Shown here: positions 1 through 7,952 of the stretch, piece by piece
Layout: the number at the start of each line of letters is the position of its first letter
Numbering within the stretch: the first letter of the stretch is position 1
Source of the DNA: Rubrivivax sp.
GTDB lineage: Bacteria > Pseudomonadota > Gammaproteobacteria > Burkholderiales > Burkholderiaceae_C
DNA: 16,944 nucleotides
Direction: 5' to 3'
Assembly (NCBI GenBank): GCA_027484885.1
Contig: JAIXSD010000102.1
Span: forward strand, 1 to 16,944
The notes under the pieces: model-generated
Databases searched by the model: none
The model's input: only the letters and a program-made list of their open reading frames with translations
Told to the model about the DNA's origin: nothing
Made by a program: the position numbers and the translations under genes

Positions 1-1190
1 AAGTTCTGCACCTCGACACGGCGCGCCAGCGTATCGCTCATGCCCAGGTTGATCAGCTCACCCGTGAATGAGGGCTCAAAGAGCAGATAGCTGGTCAGCG
101 CCGAGCCGCTGGCCCCCTTTCCCTCGCCGGCCACGCCGACGCTGCGCAGCAGGCCTTTGATGGCCGGCGGCAGGCTGCCTTGGTGCTCGGCCGCCAGTTC
201 ATCGAGGCGGCGGCTGGGCGCGATCACCAGCACATCGATGGGTCGCAGCGGCGTGGCCTGGCGCGCATCCGGCGGCAGCAGGGACAAGGTGTTGTTGATG
301 CGTTGCAGGCGCTCGACATCGACCGCCAGCGCATCGAGAAAGATGTTGGACAAGGCATGGCCGGCGATCTGCGCCATGCTCGGGTGGCCGCTGACCAGGG
401 TCTGGCGCCGGCCCGGGGGCTCGTGCATGCGACCGGCGCCGATCACCAGCACCCGGTCCGCGCCCAGATGCACGGCCGGCGAGATCGGCGCGCTTTGGCG
501 CATGGAGCCATCGCCGAACCACTCGAGCTCGCCGTCCAGATCCAATTGCTGGGCCGGGAAGATGAAAGGAATGGCCGAGGAGGCCATCAGATGGTCGATG
601 CTGAGCTTGGCCCGCACGGCGATGCGCTGCGAACGCAGCCAGGGCTCGAAGGGCAGATGGGTTTGGTAGAAGGTGACATGCTGGCCCGAGGTGTAGCTCG
701 AACCACTGATGGCCAGAGCCTGCATATGGCCGGCTGCCAGCATGGCATCGAGCCGATCCATGCGGATCCAGCGGTGCAGCAAGCGGCCCAGGGGCGAGTT
801 GTCGAGCAGGCTGTTGGGCCGGGTGCGGCGCCAGCGGGCCACGGCCCAGCCCAGGCTCATCATGGTCATCCAGCGCGCGCCGGTGCGGATCACGCCAAAC
901 GCATCGGCGGCGTAGATCTGGTCGACATGGAGGTTTTGCCAGAGGTGCACCAGGCCATCGACCGCCGCATCGAAATCATCGGCATTGCAGGCCAGGGTGG
1001 CGGCATTGATGGCGCCGGCCGAGGTGCCGGCCACCACCGGAAACGGGGTCGAGGTCTGCGGGCCGCCCAGGCCGGCGTCACGGCGCAGCTGGGCAATGGC
1101 CGCCAGCACCCCCACCTGGTAGGCGGCTCGGGCGCCGCCGCCTGTGAGGATGAGACCGGTGCGGGGGGAGGACAAGTTGGACGCAGCCAT
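1..1190 (-). CDS. Patatin-like phospholipase family protein (C-terminus cut by window edge)
   Basis: Predicted serine lipid acyl hydrolase of the patatin fold, which cleaves acyl chains from phospholipids or other lipids with a Ser-Asp dyad. The glycine-rich oxyanion-hole motif GGGARAAYQVG lies at residues 17-27, the nucleophile elbow GTSAG at 55-59 (Ser57), and the DG[G/A/S]-type motif FGDGS with Asp227 at 225-229, so both catalytic residues are present. No clear signal peptide precedes the first motif, so it is probably cytoplasmic or a peripheral membrane protein. The ATG at 1190 is chosen because the GGG motif begins only 16 codons later and no other ATG lies between. About 396 codons are visible, close to full length for many bacterial members; the stop lies outside the window. 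It follows dnaE on the same strand after 139 bp. A CRP-like palindrome lies directly upstream and no obvious Shine-Dalgarno is seen. The substrate cannot be told from sequence. Confidence 0.9.
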   Translation of the reverse strand, partial: MAASNLSSPRTGLILTGGGARAAYQVGVLAAIAQLRRDAGLGGPQTSTPFPVVAGTSAGAINAATLACNADDFDAAVDGLVHLWQNLHVDQIYAADAFGVIRTGARWMTMMSLGWAVARWRRTRPNSLLDNSPLGRLLHRWIRMDRLDAMLAAGHMQALAISGSSYTSGQHVTFYQTHLPFEPWLRSQRIAVRAKLSIDHLMASSAIPFIFPAQQLDLDGELEWFGDGSMRQSAPISPAVHLGADRVLVIGAGRMHEPPGRRQTLVSGHPSMAQIAGHALSNIFLDALAVDVERLQRINNTLSLLPPDARQATPLRPIDVLVIAPSRRLDELAAEHQGSLPPAIKGLLRSVGVAGEGKGASGSALTSYLLFEPSFTGELINLGMSDTLARRVEVQN

Positions 1191-1192
1191 GG

Positions 1193-1208
1193 TGTGAATT
1201 GCGTCACA
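1193..1208. promoter_or_regulatory. Perfect CRP/FNR-superfamily palindrome TGTGA-N6-TCACA
   Basis: The 16 bases read TGTGAATTGCGTCACA: two perfect 5-base half-sites around a 6-base spacer, the classical binding pattern of CRP-type regulators (CRP, Vfr, Clp). It lies in the gap between dnaE and the patatin gene, ending 2 bp before the patatin start codon on the minus strand. A site this close to the start would be expected to block transcription or initiation rather than recruit polymerase, unless the promoter lies still further upstream and the site serves another role. Binding is inferred from the pattern only. Confidence 0.5.
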
Positions 1209-1329
1209 TCATCGCTGAATTCCAGCCCCCACAAAGCCCCGAGAAGCGGGCAAAACACCACGGCCTGCAGCCCAGCCGCCACAGAGCAGGCCGGCGGCGG
1301 CCCGCGTCATGCGCCTGCAAGAATCACCG

Positions 1330-4300
1330 TCAACCGGCGTCGTAAATGATTTGTGCTTGCGGCAAGGGCTTGGCCTGACCCTTGACCGGGCCACCGAACT
1401 GGCTCAGGCGCGCCAAAGCCTCGTCGCAGGGCCAGAAGCGGCTGTCTTCGCCCAGCTCCAGCCGGAACTCGGCACCCTCGTGCTCGCCTTGCAAGAAGTG
1501 GTGGGTCTGGATCTTCAGGCCTTGCAGCGTCACGCCCTGCTCGGTTTGCACCTGGCGCGGCGGCCATTGCTTGACCACCTCTTTCAGGTCCGGCAGGGTG
1601 GCGCCGACCGGCACGTAGAAATAACGGCCAAATCGCGTGCGCGCCGCAGCCAGATCCCAGATGGCCTGGACATTGAAGCGGTAGCCGCCAGCGAAGCGGT
1701 CGATCTGCACCTTGCCCTGCAAGATCAAGAGCTCGTCGTCGACCAGCAGCTCCTTGTGCAGATTGAGCAATTCCTCGTTGGCCACGGCTTCGATGATGTC
1801 GCTCTTGTCGTCGAGCTTGAAGATCGCCACCCGGCCGCGGTTGCCGTTGATCACGCGCAGATCGCTGACGATGCCGGCCAGCATCACCACCTCGCGGCTC
1901 AGCGCCGCGTCTTCGACGTTGGCGATGCGGCGCTTGACCATGCGCCGCACCTCATCACCGCTTTGGTCGAAGAGGTGGCCGCTGAGGTAGTAGCCGATGG
2001 CCGTCTTCTCCAGCGTCAGCTTTTCCTTGATGCTCCAGGCGGGCACATCCACCAGATCGGGCTCGGCGGTGGACGAGCCATGGGTGTCGCCAAAGTCGAA
2101 CAGGCCGCCCTGGTCGGCATTGGCCTCCTGGGTTTCGGCATGGGTGTAGCCGCGGGCCACGCTGGCCAGCAGGCGCGCGCGGTCGGGTTCAAGGCTGTCG
2201 AAAGCGCCGGCCTTGATCAGCGCTTCCACCACGCGCTTGTTGCAGGCCTTGCGGTCGATGCGGCAGCAGAAGTCGTAGAAGCTCTTGAAGGGGCCGTCCT
2301 TCTGGCGCACCGCGACGATGGAGTCGATCGCGCCCTTGCCCGTGCCCTTGATGGCGCCCAGGCCGTAGTTGATGCGCTTGGGCCGGCCGCCGGGCGTGCC
2401 CGGCGCCGCCCAGTTCGGGAACACGCCGTCGCCCGGCATGATGGGCTCGAAACGGTGCACACCGAGGTTGACATTGGGCGGCTCGAAGTCGATGCCGAAG
2501 AGCTTGGCGTCATTCAACAAGACCTTGAGCTTGTCGGTGTCGTCCATTTCGATGGTCATGTTCGCGGCGAAGAACTCGGCCGTGAAATGAACCTTGAGCC
2601 AGCCTGTGTGGTACGCCAGCAAGGAGTAGGCGGCAGCGTGCGACTTGTTGAAGCCGTAACCCGCGAACTTCTCCATCAGGTCGAACACTTCGTCGGCCTG
2701 TTTTTCGTCCAGGCCGTTGACGGCCGCGCCCTTGCGGAAGATGGCCCGGTGCTCGGCCATCTCCTCGGCCTTCTTCTTGCCCATGGCCCGGCGCAGCATG
2801 TCGGCGCCGCCGAGGCTGTAGCCGCCCAGCACCTGGGCGGTCTGCATCACCTGCTCCTGGTAGACCATGATGCCGTAGGTCTCGGCCAGCACCGGCTCGG
2901 TCAGCGGGTGCGGGTACTCGACCACTTCCTTGCCGTGCTTGCGCGCCACAAAGGTCGGGATCAGGTCCATGGGACCGGGTCGGTAGAGCGCGTTCAGGGC
3001 GATCAGGTCTTCCAGTCGCGAAGGCTTCGCGTCCTTCAACATGCGCTGCATGCCGGTCGATTCAAATTGGAACACCGACTCGGTCAGGCCGTCGGAGAAG
3101 AGCTTGTAGGTGCGCCGGTCGTCGAGCGGAATGGTCTCGAAGGCGAAGTTCTTCTGATCCGGGTAGCGGGCGACGATGAAGTCCTTGGCCAGCTCCAGAA
3201 TCGTCAGCGTGGCCAGGCCCAAGAAGTCGAACTTCACCAGACCAATGGCCTCGACGTCGTCCTTGTCGTACTGGCTCACGGCCGAGGTGGAACCGGGCTG
3301 CTGGTACTGGGGGCAGAAGTCGGTGATCTTGCCCGGCGCGATCAGCACACCGCCGGCGTGCATGCCGATATTGCGCACCATGCCTTCCACGCGGGCGGCC
3401 AGCTTGAGCAGCTCGGCCACTTCCTCTTCCTGGGCCTCGCGCTCGTTCAGCTCCGGCGCCTCGTGCCGGGCGTAGATCATCTTTTCCTTTTCAGGATCGA
3501 AATTCTCCGGCAGCTTGGCCAGGGTCACGGTCTTGCCCGGCGGCGCCGGGATCAGCTTGGCGATGGAGTCCACCTGGCCATAGCCCATGCCCAGCACCCG
3601 GCCGATGTCGCGCAAGGCCGCCTTGGCGGCCATGGTGCCGAAAGTGGCAATCTGACTGACGGCCGGGCGGCCGTATTTGTCCTTGACGTAATCGATGACC
3701 CGGTCGCGGTTGCCCTGGCAGAAGTCGATGTCGAAGTCGGGCATGGACACCCGCTCTGGGTTCAAGAAGCGCTCGAACAGCAGGTTGTACTGCAGCGGGT
3801 CCAGGTCGGTGATCAAGAGCACATAGGCCACCAGGGAGCCGGCACCCGAGCCCCGGCCCGGGCCCACCGGGCAGCCATGGGTTTTGGCCCACTTGATGAA
3901 GTCACCCACGATCAGGAAGTAGCCCGGGAAGCCCATCTTGATGATGGTGTTCAGCTCGAACTCCAGGCGCTCCACATAACGTGGCCGCTCGGCGTCACGC
4001 TTGGCCTCATCGGGGTACAGGAGCTTGAGCCGGTCCTCCAGGCCCTCGAAGGACAGCTGGCGGAAGTACTGCTCCATGGGCATGGGCGTGCCGTCTTCCA
4101 GCAGCGGCGTCGGAAAATTAGGCAGCTGCGGCTTGCCCAGCACCAGGCTGATGGAGCAGCGGCGGGCAATTTCCACCGTGTTGGCAATGGCCGACGGGAT
4201 GTCGGCGAACAGCGCCTCCATATCGGCTTGCGAGCGGAAGTACTGGCCGGGCAGGAAGCGCTTGATGCGCTTGGGGTTGGTCAGGGTCTCGCCCTCGGCC

Positions 4301-4947
4301 ACGCAGACACGGGCCTCGTGGGCATCGAAATCGTCTTCGCCCAGGAACTGGATCGGGTGGGTGGCGACCACGGGCAGGCCCAGCTCGGCCGCAAAAGGCA
4401 CGCTGGCCTGAACCAGGGCTTCCTGGCCGGCCAGGCCGGCGCGCTGCAGCTCGATGTAAAAGCGATTCGGAAAGATGGACGAGAAGCGCTGCGCCCAGTC
4501 GCGCGCGCGCACCTTGTCGCCGCTGAGCAGGGCCTGGCCCAGGCCGCCGAATTGGGCGCCCGAGAGGCAGATCAAGCCGGCATTCAGCTCCTGCAACCAC
4601 TCCCATTTGAGGCAGGCCTGGTTGCGCTGCACGTTCTGGATCCAGGCGCGAGAGAGCAGCTCGCAGATGTTCAGATAGCCCTGGTAGTTCTGCACCAGCA
4701 GCAGCAAGCGGGTGGGGTTCTTGTCCGAACCCTCGGGCTCCAGCCAGCAGTCGGCGCCCAGCACCGGCTTGACACCTTTCTTGCGGCAGGCGTTGTAGAA
4801 CTTGATGCCGCCAAACATATTGGCCAGGTCGGTGATGGCCAGGGCGATCTGCCCATCTTTGGCGGCCGCAGCGGCCGCGTCATCGGTTCTGAGGGTGCCG
4901 TCGACGACGGAAAATTCGGTGTGGGTGCGCAAGTGAACAAAAGCCAT
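1330..4947 (-). CDS. dnaE: DNA polymerase III subunit alpha
   Basis: Catalytic subunit of the replicative DNA polymerase, family C, 1205 residues (E. coli DnaE is 1160). The order is a PHP domain from residue 5 (HLRTH), the palm with GPGRGSGAGS followed by PDFDIDF (Asp404, Asp406, Asp408) and the third acidic residue in KFDFLG (Asp574), helix-hairpin-helix and fingers, a clamp-binding motif QGGLF at 946-950, then an OB-fold with GIVSDLRVINGNRGRVAIF. The middle His of the PHP HxHxH motif is Arg7, as in E. coli, so the PHP site is probably degenerate and proofreading is likely left to DnaQ. The extra length includes a Pro/Gly-rich stretch just before INYGLGAIKGTGKGAI. ATG 4947 is chosen because the PHP domain starts four codons later; the frame stays open upstream but matches nothing known there. 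It is divergent from the cyclophilin gene. Confidence 0.97.
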   Translation of the reverse strand: MAFVHLRTHTEFSVVDGTLRTDDAAAAAAKDGQIALAITDLANMFGGIKFYNACRKKGVKPVLGADCWLEPEGSDKNPTRLLLLVQNYQGYLNICELLSRAWIQNVQRNQACLKWEWLQELNAGLICLSGAQFGGLGQALLSGDKVRARDWAQRFSSIFPNRFYIELQRAGLAGQEALVQASVPFAAELGLPVVATHPIQFLGEDDFDAHEARVCVAEGETLTNPKRIKRFLPGQYFRSQADMEALFADIPSAIANTVEIARRCSISLVLGKPQLPNFPTPLLEDGTPMPMEQYFRQLSFEGLEDRLKLLYPDEAKRDAERPRYVERLEFELNTIIKMGFPGYFLIVGDFIKWAKTHGCPVGPGRGSGAGSLVAYVLLITDLDPLQYNLLFERFLNPERVSMPDFDIDFCQGNRDRVIDYVKDKYGRPAVSQIATFGTMAAKAALRDIGRVLGMGYGQVDSIAKLIPAPPGKTVTLAKLPENFDPEKEKMIYARHEAPELNEREAQEEEVAELLKLAARVEGMVRNIGMHAGGVLIAPGKITDFCPQYQQPGSTSAVSQYDKDDVEAIGLVKFDFLGLATLTILELAKDFIVARYPDQKNFAFETIPLDDRRTYKLFSDGLTESVFQFESTGMQRMLKDAKPSRLEDLIALNALYRPGPMDLIPTFVARKHGKEVVEYPHPLTEPVLAETYGIMVYQEQVMQTAQVLGGYSLGGADMLRRAMGKKKAEEMAEHRAIFRKGAAVNGLDEKQADEVFDLMEKFAGYGFNKSHAAAYSLLAYHTGWLKVHFTAEFFAANMTIEMDDTDKLKVLLNDAKLFGIDFEPPNVNLGVHRFEPIMPGDGVFPNWAAPGTPGGRPKRINYGLGAIKGTGKGAIDSIVAVRQKDGPFKSFYDFCCRIDRKACNKRVVEALIKAGAFDSLEPDRARLLASVARGYTHAETQEANADQGGLFDFGDTHGSSTAEPDLVDVPAWSIKEKLTLEKTAIGYYLSGHLFDQSGDEVRRMVKRRIANVEDAALSREVVMLAGIVSDLRVINGNRGRVAIFKLDDKSDIIEAVANEELLNLHKELLVDDELLILQGKVQIDRFAGGYRFNVQAIWDLAAARTRFGRYFYVPVGATLPDLKEVVKQWPPRQVQTEQGVTLQGLKIQTHHFLQGEHEGAEFRLELGEDSRFWPCDEALARLSQFGGPVKGQAKPLPQAQIIYDAG

Positions 4948-5050
4948 GGCGGCATTGTAGGCAGGGGCATGGTTCTCCCCAGCCGCGGGCCGGCTGGCGG
5001 CGGCTATGCTGCCGGCCAGATTGCAATCGCATCCCCACGGAGGAGCCCCC
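4948..5050. promoter_or_regulatory. Divergent promoter region between dnaE and the cyclophilin gene
   Basis: This 103-bp gap must hold the promoters of two divergent genes unless they start elsewhere. On the minus strand TACAAT (4954-4959) resembles a -10 box and would place the transcription start at or next to the dnaE ATG. I find no convincing -35 partner and no Shine-Dalgarno for dnaE. On the plus strand TATGCT (5005-5010) is a possible -10 for the cyclophilin gene. Both calls rest on one hexamer each. Confidence 0.35.
5039..5043 (+). promoter_or_regulatory. Shine-Dalgarno GGAGG fixing the cyclophilin start
   Basis: GGAGG lies 7 nt before the ATG at 5051. It favours this start over the in-frame ATG at 5006, whose extra 15 residues would break up a clean signal peptide. 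Confidence 0.7.
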
Positions 5051-5995
5051 ATGCGCAAGACCTTGCCCGCCCTGGCCAGCCGCCATGTCATCAGCCTGGC
5101 CACCAGCCTTGCAGCCGCCCTGCTGCTGAACCCCAGCGCCCAGGCCGCCGGCCAACCCGACCCCGGCAAACGCCCCAGCAGCGCCGATGTGCTGGCCGCC
5201 GCCCAGCCCAGTGACTGGCGCGAAGTCAAGGCCGAGGACGCCATCCTGATGGAGCTGGCCAGCGGCCCGGTGGTGATCGAGCTGGCGCGCGAGTTCGCGC
5301 CCGTGCATGCCAGCAATATCGTGCGCCTGGCCCGCAGCGGCTATTTCGACGGCCTGGTCATCATCCGCGTGCAGGACAACTACGTCACCCAGTGGGGCGA
5401 TGCGGATGACGAGGCGCCCACCGCCCGCGCCAAGCCCGCCGACCTGGCCAAGGCGCCGGTCGAGTTTTCCCGCGCGCTGAAAGGCCTGGACTTCCGCGCC
5501 TTGCCCGAGCGCGATGGCTGGGCACCCCAGGTCGGCTTCGTCCAAGGCTGGCCGGTGGCGGCCGACCCGAAGAAGGGCCGCGCCTGGCTGACCCATTGCA
5601 ACAGCATGGTCGGCGCCGCCCGCGGCAATGAACCCGACTCCAGCGACGGCAGCGGGCTCTACACCGTGATCGGCCATGCCCCGCGCGCCCTCGACCTCAA
5701 CATCACCAGCGTCGGCCGCGTGCTGCAAGGCATGGAGCGACTGAGCGCCCTGCCCCGCGGCACCGGCGCCCTGGGCTTTTACGAGAAGGCCGAGCAACGC
5801 ACGCCCATCCAGCGCGTGCGCGTGCTGGCCGATGTGCCCGAGGCCGAGCGGCCCAAGCTGCAAGTGCTGCGCACCGACACCGCCACCTGGAAGCGCTGGC
5901 TCGATTCGCGCCGCTACCGCAGCGGCTGGTTCGTCCACAGCCCGGATCGTGTCGAGCTCTGCAGCGCCCTGCCCCCGGTGCGCACGGCACCCTGA
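5051..5995 (+). CDS. Exported cyclophilin-type peptidyl-prolyl cis-trans isomerase
   Basis: Predicted periplasmic foldase that catalyses cis-trans isomerisation at prolyl bonds; 314 residues. The N-terminus has a basic start and a hydrophobic Ala/Leu stretch ending in a signal-peptidase site around residue 32 (SAQA|AG). The cyclophilin barrel begins near residue 74 (VVIELA); [19 protein letters not shown] matches the family's P-x-x-x-x-N-F/I helix. [14 protein letters not shown] (residues 104-117) corresponds to the FHRVIPGFMIQGGD core, with Arg106 and Gln114 in the catalytic positions. The later [24 protein letters not shown] equals the family's F-G-x-V-x-x-G-M-D segment but is diverged, and the usual Phe/Trp active-site residues are not obvious. 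It is longer than a single-domain cyclophilin (about 165-190), with insertions and a C-terminal extension of unclear role. Its stop is 13 bp from the convergent ligase gene. Activity is probable, not certain. Confidence 0.88.
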   Translation: MRKTLPALASRHVISLATSLAAALLLNPSAQAAGQPDPGKRPSSADVLAAAQPSDWREVKAEDAILMELASGPVVIELAREFAPVHASNIVRLARSGYFDGLVIIRVQDNYVTQWGDADDEAPTARAKPADLAKAPVEFSRALKGLDFRALPERDGWAPQVGFVQGWPVAADPKKGRAWLTHCNSMVGAARGNEPDSSDGSGLYTVIGHAPRALDLNITSVGRVLQGMERLSALPRGTGALGFYEKAEQRTPIQRVRVLADVPEAERPKLQVLRTDTATWKRWLDSRRYRSGWFVHSPDRVELCSALPPVRTAP

Positions 5996-6008
5996 GCCGG
6001 CCTCGGCG

Positions 6009-6962
6009 CTACAAGTCCTGCACGCGCACAAAGGTGGCGAAGCGCGGCAGGCCCGAGCCGGTCAGCCCCCGGTAGCGGTAGCTGACCGTGCTGCCCAGCG
6101 GCGGCGGCGCGCGGCGCTGGGCCTCGCTGAAGCCGCTGCCGATGTTGAACTCCTGGCCCGCGGCATTGCGCACACGCAGCGCCCCGAGCAGGCCGCTCCA
6201 GCGCCCCTGGCCCGGCAGGTGGGCGATGACCACGGCGTCTTCATCGTCGTGGGTCTTGAGCTTGAGCAAGGCCTCGTGGCGACCGCTCACATACGGCGCA
6301 TCGGCCTCATGCAGCATCAAGCCCTCGCCACCGGCGCGCAGCACGGCCTGCAGGCGTTGGCGGAGTGCGGCCAGGCTCTCCACCCGATCCTGCGGCACGA
6401 CCCGCAGCAGCGGCGAGTCGGCTGCAGCCGCAATCTCCTGCAACCGGGCGACACGCGCCGAAAACGGACCGGCCCCGCCGGGCAGCTCGAACAGCAGGTA
6501 CTGCATCTGTTGCCACTCATCCTCGCGCGGCGCGCTGCGCCTCAGTGCCGCCGAGCAGGCCTCGAAGCGCCCGCGCCCCATCCACAGCTCGCCATCCAGG
6601 GGCTGTTGCGGCGGCAGACGCGCCAAAGCACTCGGCGGCGCCGCCAAGACCAGGCCCTGGCGGCTGAGCAGCCGCTCACCCGTCCAGTAAGCGCGCACGC
6701 CATCGAACTTCTCGCTGACCAGGTAGCGGCCCAAGTCCAGACCGGCCAAACCGTCCAGCCCTCCGCGCGGTGTTTGTGCCAGCAGCAAGGGGGGCTTGGT
6801 GGCGCCGGCCGGTGCGGTGGTTGCAGCAGCCAGAGTTCCGGTCGGCAACAGGGCCGAGCTGAGTTGCAATAGCTGGCGGCGCTGCAAGCCCAAACCTGCG
6901 CGCCCGGCCACCGTCCCACTCATCTGGATACAGGGCTCAGCCCCCAAGGCCGTCGATTCCAT
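6009..6962 (-). CDS. Exported minimal ATP-dependent DNA ligase (LigE type)
   Basis: Seals nicks in duplex DNA by an ATP-derived lysyl-AMP intermediate; 317 residues. It has only the nucleotidyltransferase and OB domains. Motif I KFDGVRA is at 85-91 (nucleophile Lys85), DGELW (motif III region) at 123-127, LLFELPG near 156-162, motif IV EGLMLH at 213-218 and motif V LLKLK at 232-236, followed by an OB-fold starting about residue 250 with GRWSGLLGALRVR. All catalytic motifs are intact. The leader has a twin arginine (Arg28-Arg29, QRRQLLQL) before a hydrophobic run ending in Ala-rich sequence, so export is likely. Family members are periplasmic in other proteobacteria and have been linked to DNA uptake. 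ATG 6962 has a strong AAGGAG; the in-frame ATG 6923 has none. It is monocistronic, convergent with the cyclophilin gene and divergent from the solute-binding protein gene. Confidence 0.92.
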   Translation of the reverse strand: MESTALGAEPCIQMSGTVAGRAGLGLQRRQLLQLSSALLPTGTLAAATTAPAGATKPPLLLAQTPRGGLDGLAGLDLGRYLVSEKFDGVRAYWTGERLLSRQGLVLAAPPSALARLPPQQPLDGELWMGRGRFEACSAALRRSAPREDEWQQMQYLLFELPGGAGPFSARVARLQEIAAAADSPLLRVVPQDRVESLAALRQRLQAVLRAGGEGLMLHEADAPYVSGRHEALLKLKTHDDEDAVVIAHLPGQGRWSGLLGALRVRNAAGQEFNIGSGFSEAQRRAPPPLGSTVSYRYRGLTGSGLPRFATFVRVQDL

Positions 6963-6968
6963 GCACCG

Positions 6969-6974
6969 CTCCTT
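6969..6974 (-). promoter_or_regulatory. Shine-Dalgarno AAGGAG fixing the ligase start
   Basis: On the minus strand AAGGAG lies 6 nt before the ATG at 6962. It selects this start over the ATG 13 codons downstream, and so keeps a 27-residue N-region ahead of the twin arginines. Confidence 0.75.
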
Positions 6975-7129
6975 GCATCAAGACGCCGTGGACCCATTTC
7001 ATGAAGCAGGCCACACCAGCGCGCTGCAATGAGCCTACGCCGGCCCACGGCCACCCTCAAGCCGCTTATGCTGCGAGAGCCGTACCGAACACCAGCTTGC
7101 GCCGGATTTCATCCTTCGAATCGAGGATT

Positions 7130-7135
7130 GAGGAG
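7130..7135 (+). promoter_or_regulatory. Shine-Dalgarno GAGGAG fixing the solute-binding protein start
   Basis: GAGGAG lies 9 nt before the ATG at 7145. The upstream in-frame ATG at 7001 would add 48 residues with no signal-peptide character, so 7145 is preferred. Confidence 0.65.
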
Positions 7136-7144
7136 CTGCCCTTC

Positions 7145-7915
7145 ATGCCCCATCGCCGCCATGCCCTGGCACTTCTGGCCGCGCCAGCCCTGGCACGAGC
7201 CATCCCGTCCATGGCACCGGCCAACAGCAGCGCGGAAGGTGTCTTGCGCGTGGTGGCCACCGAGTTCCCGCCCTACACCACGCAGGAAAACAGCGAGGGC
7301 GGGCCAGCGATCGCCATTGCCCGCGCCGCCCTGGCCCGCACCGGCCTGACCCTGGAGATGGACTTCCGCCCCTGGTCTCGCCTGATTGCCGAGTTGCAGC
7401 GCGGCCTGTGGGACGGGGTCATCGGCATCTGGCGCAACCCTGAGCGCGAGAGCTATCTCAGCTTTCCGCAGCCTTTGGGCATTGCCAACCGGATCGGTTT
7501 CATGTCGCGCAGCGATCGCCGCATCGATGTGCGCGACCTCAGCCGCCTGAAACACCTGCGCATCGGCATCGTGCGCGGCTACGCCAACCCACCCGCTTTT
7601 GAGCAGGCGAATTTGCAGTGCGACGAAGCGCTGGACGACCTGGGCAACCTTCGCAAGCTGCGAGCAGGCCGCATCGATCTGGCTTTGGTGGACAAGGGCG
7701 TGGCGGCTTATCTGCTGCGCCGCCAGCTGTCCGAGGCTGCGGCGTCTCTGGTCTGGCTGGAGCCCTCGGTGGCGGACATGCCGCTCTACATGGCCTTCAA
7801 CCGCGCTCACGCCGCCCACGGGCCACGCGTGGCTGCCTTCAACAAAGGCATGGCTGAAATGCAAAGCAGCGGGCAGTTGGCCCGCTTGTTGATGCGCAAT
7901 GCCGAGTTGATGTGA
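7145..7915 (+). CDS. Orphan periplasmic substrate-binding protein, family 3 (amino-acid-type)
   Basis: A 256-residue protein with the two-lobed fold of extracellular solute-binding family 3. The N-terminus (PHRRHALALLAAPALARA) is a signal peptide with paired arginines. The mature part opens with VLRVVATEFPPYT, the typical first strand and ligand loop of the family. GLTLEMDFRPWSRLIAELQRGLWDGVIG matches the conserved segment in which the first lobe meets the hinge. KHLRIGIVRGYANP marks the second lobe, and RKLRAGRIDLALVDKGVAAYLL is the return strand. No permease or ATPase gene is next to it: it is divergent from the ligase and convergent with the exoI gene. It may therefore serve a transporter encoded elsewhere, or act as a sensor or scavenging protein. 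The ligand cannot be assigned. Confidence 0.88.
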   Translation: MPHRRHALALLAAPALARAIPSMAPANSSAEGVLRVVATEFPPYTTQENSEGGPAIAIARAALARTGLTLEMDFRPWSRLIAELQRGLWDGVIGIWRNPERESYLSFPQPLGIANRIGFMSRSDRRIDVRDLSRLKHLRIGIVRGYANPPAFEQANLQCDEALDDLGNLRKLRAGRIDLALVDKGVAAYLLRRQLSEAAASLVWLEPSVADMPLYMAFNRAHAAHGPRVAAFNKGMAEMQSSGQLARLLMRNAELM

Positions 7916-7916
7916 T

Positions 7917-7952
7917 GAGCCGCGCCCCGCCGCGAGGGCGGGGGCCGGGCTC
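7917..7952. terminator. GC-rich hairpin between convergent genes, possible shared terminator
   Basis: A 7-bp stem CCCCGCC (7925-7931) pairs with GGCGGGG (7937-7943) around the loop GCGAG. An outer stem GAGCC (7917-7921) pairs with GGCTC (7948-7952) across a small internal loop. It fills the gap between the stop of the solute-binding protein gene and the stop of the convergent exoI gene, and touches the exoI stop codon. No T-run follows on either strand, so it is not a textbook intrinsic terminator. Confidence 0.45.

Noticed and set aside
1238..1250. CCCG-AGAAG-CGGG hairpin after dnaE as a terminator
   Set aside because: It has only four base pairs and no T-run, which is too weak in such GC-rich DNA.
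180..1349. A plus-strand frame of 389 codons over the patatin gene
   Set aside because: The composition is that of an antisense shadow (His/Gln/Gly/Ala-rich), and the minus frame carries the full patatin motif set.
1309..5214. A plus-strand reading frame of about 1300 codons running antisense to dnaE
   Set aside because: Its protein is a Leu/Val/His/Gln/Gly-rich string with no domain, as expected from the mirror frame of a GC-rich gene, while the minus strand encodes an intact DnaE.
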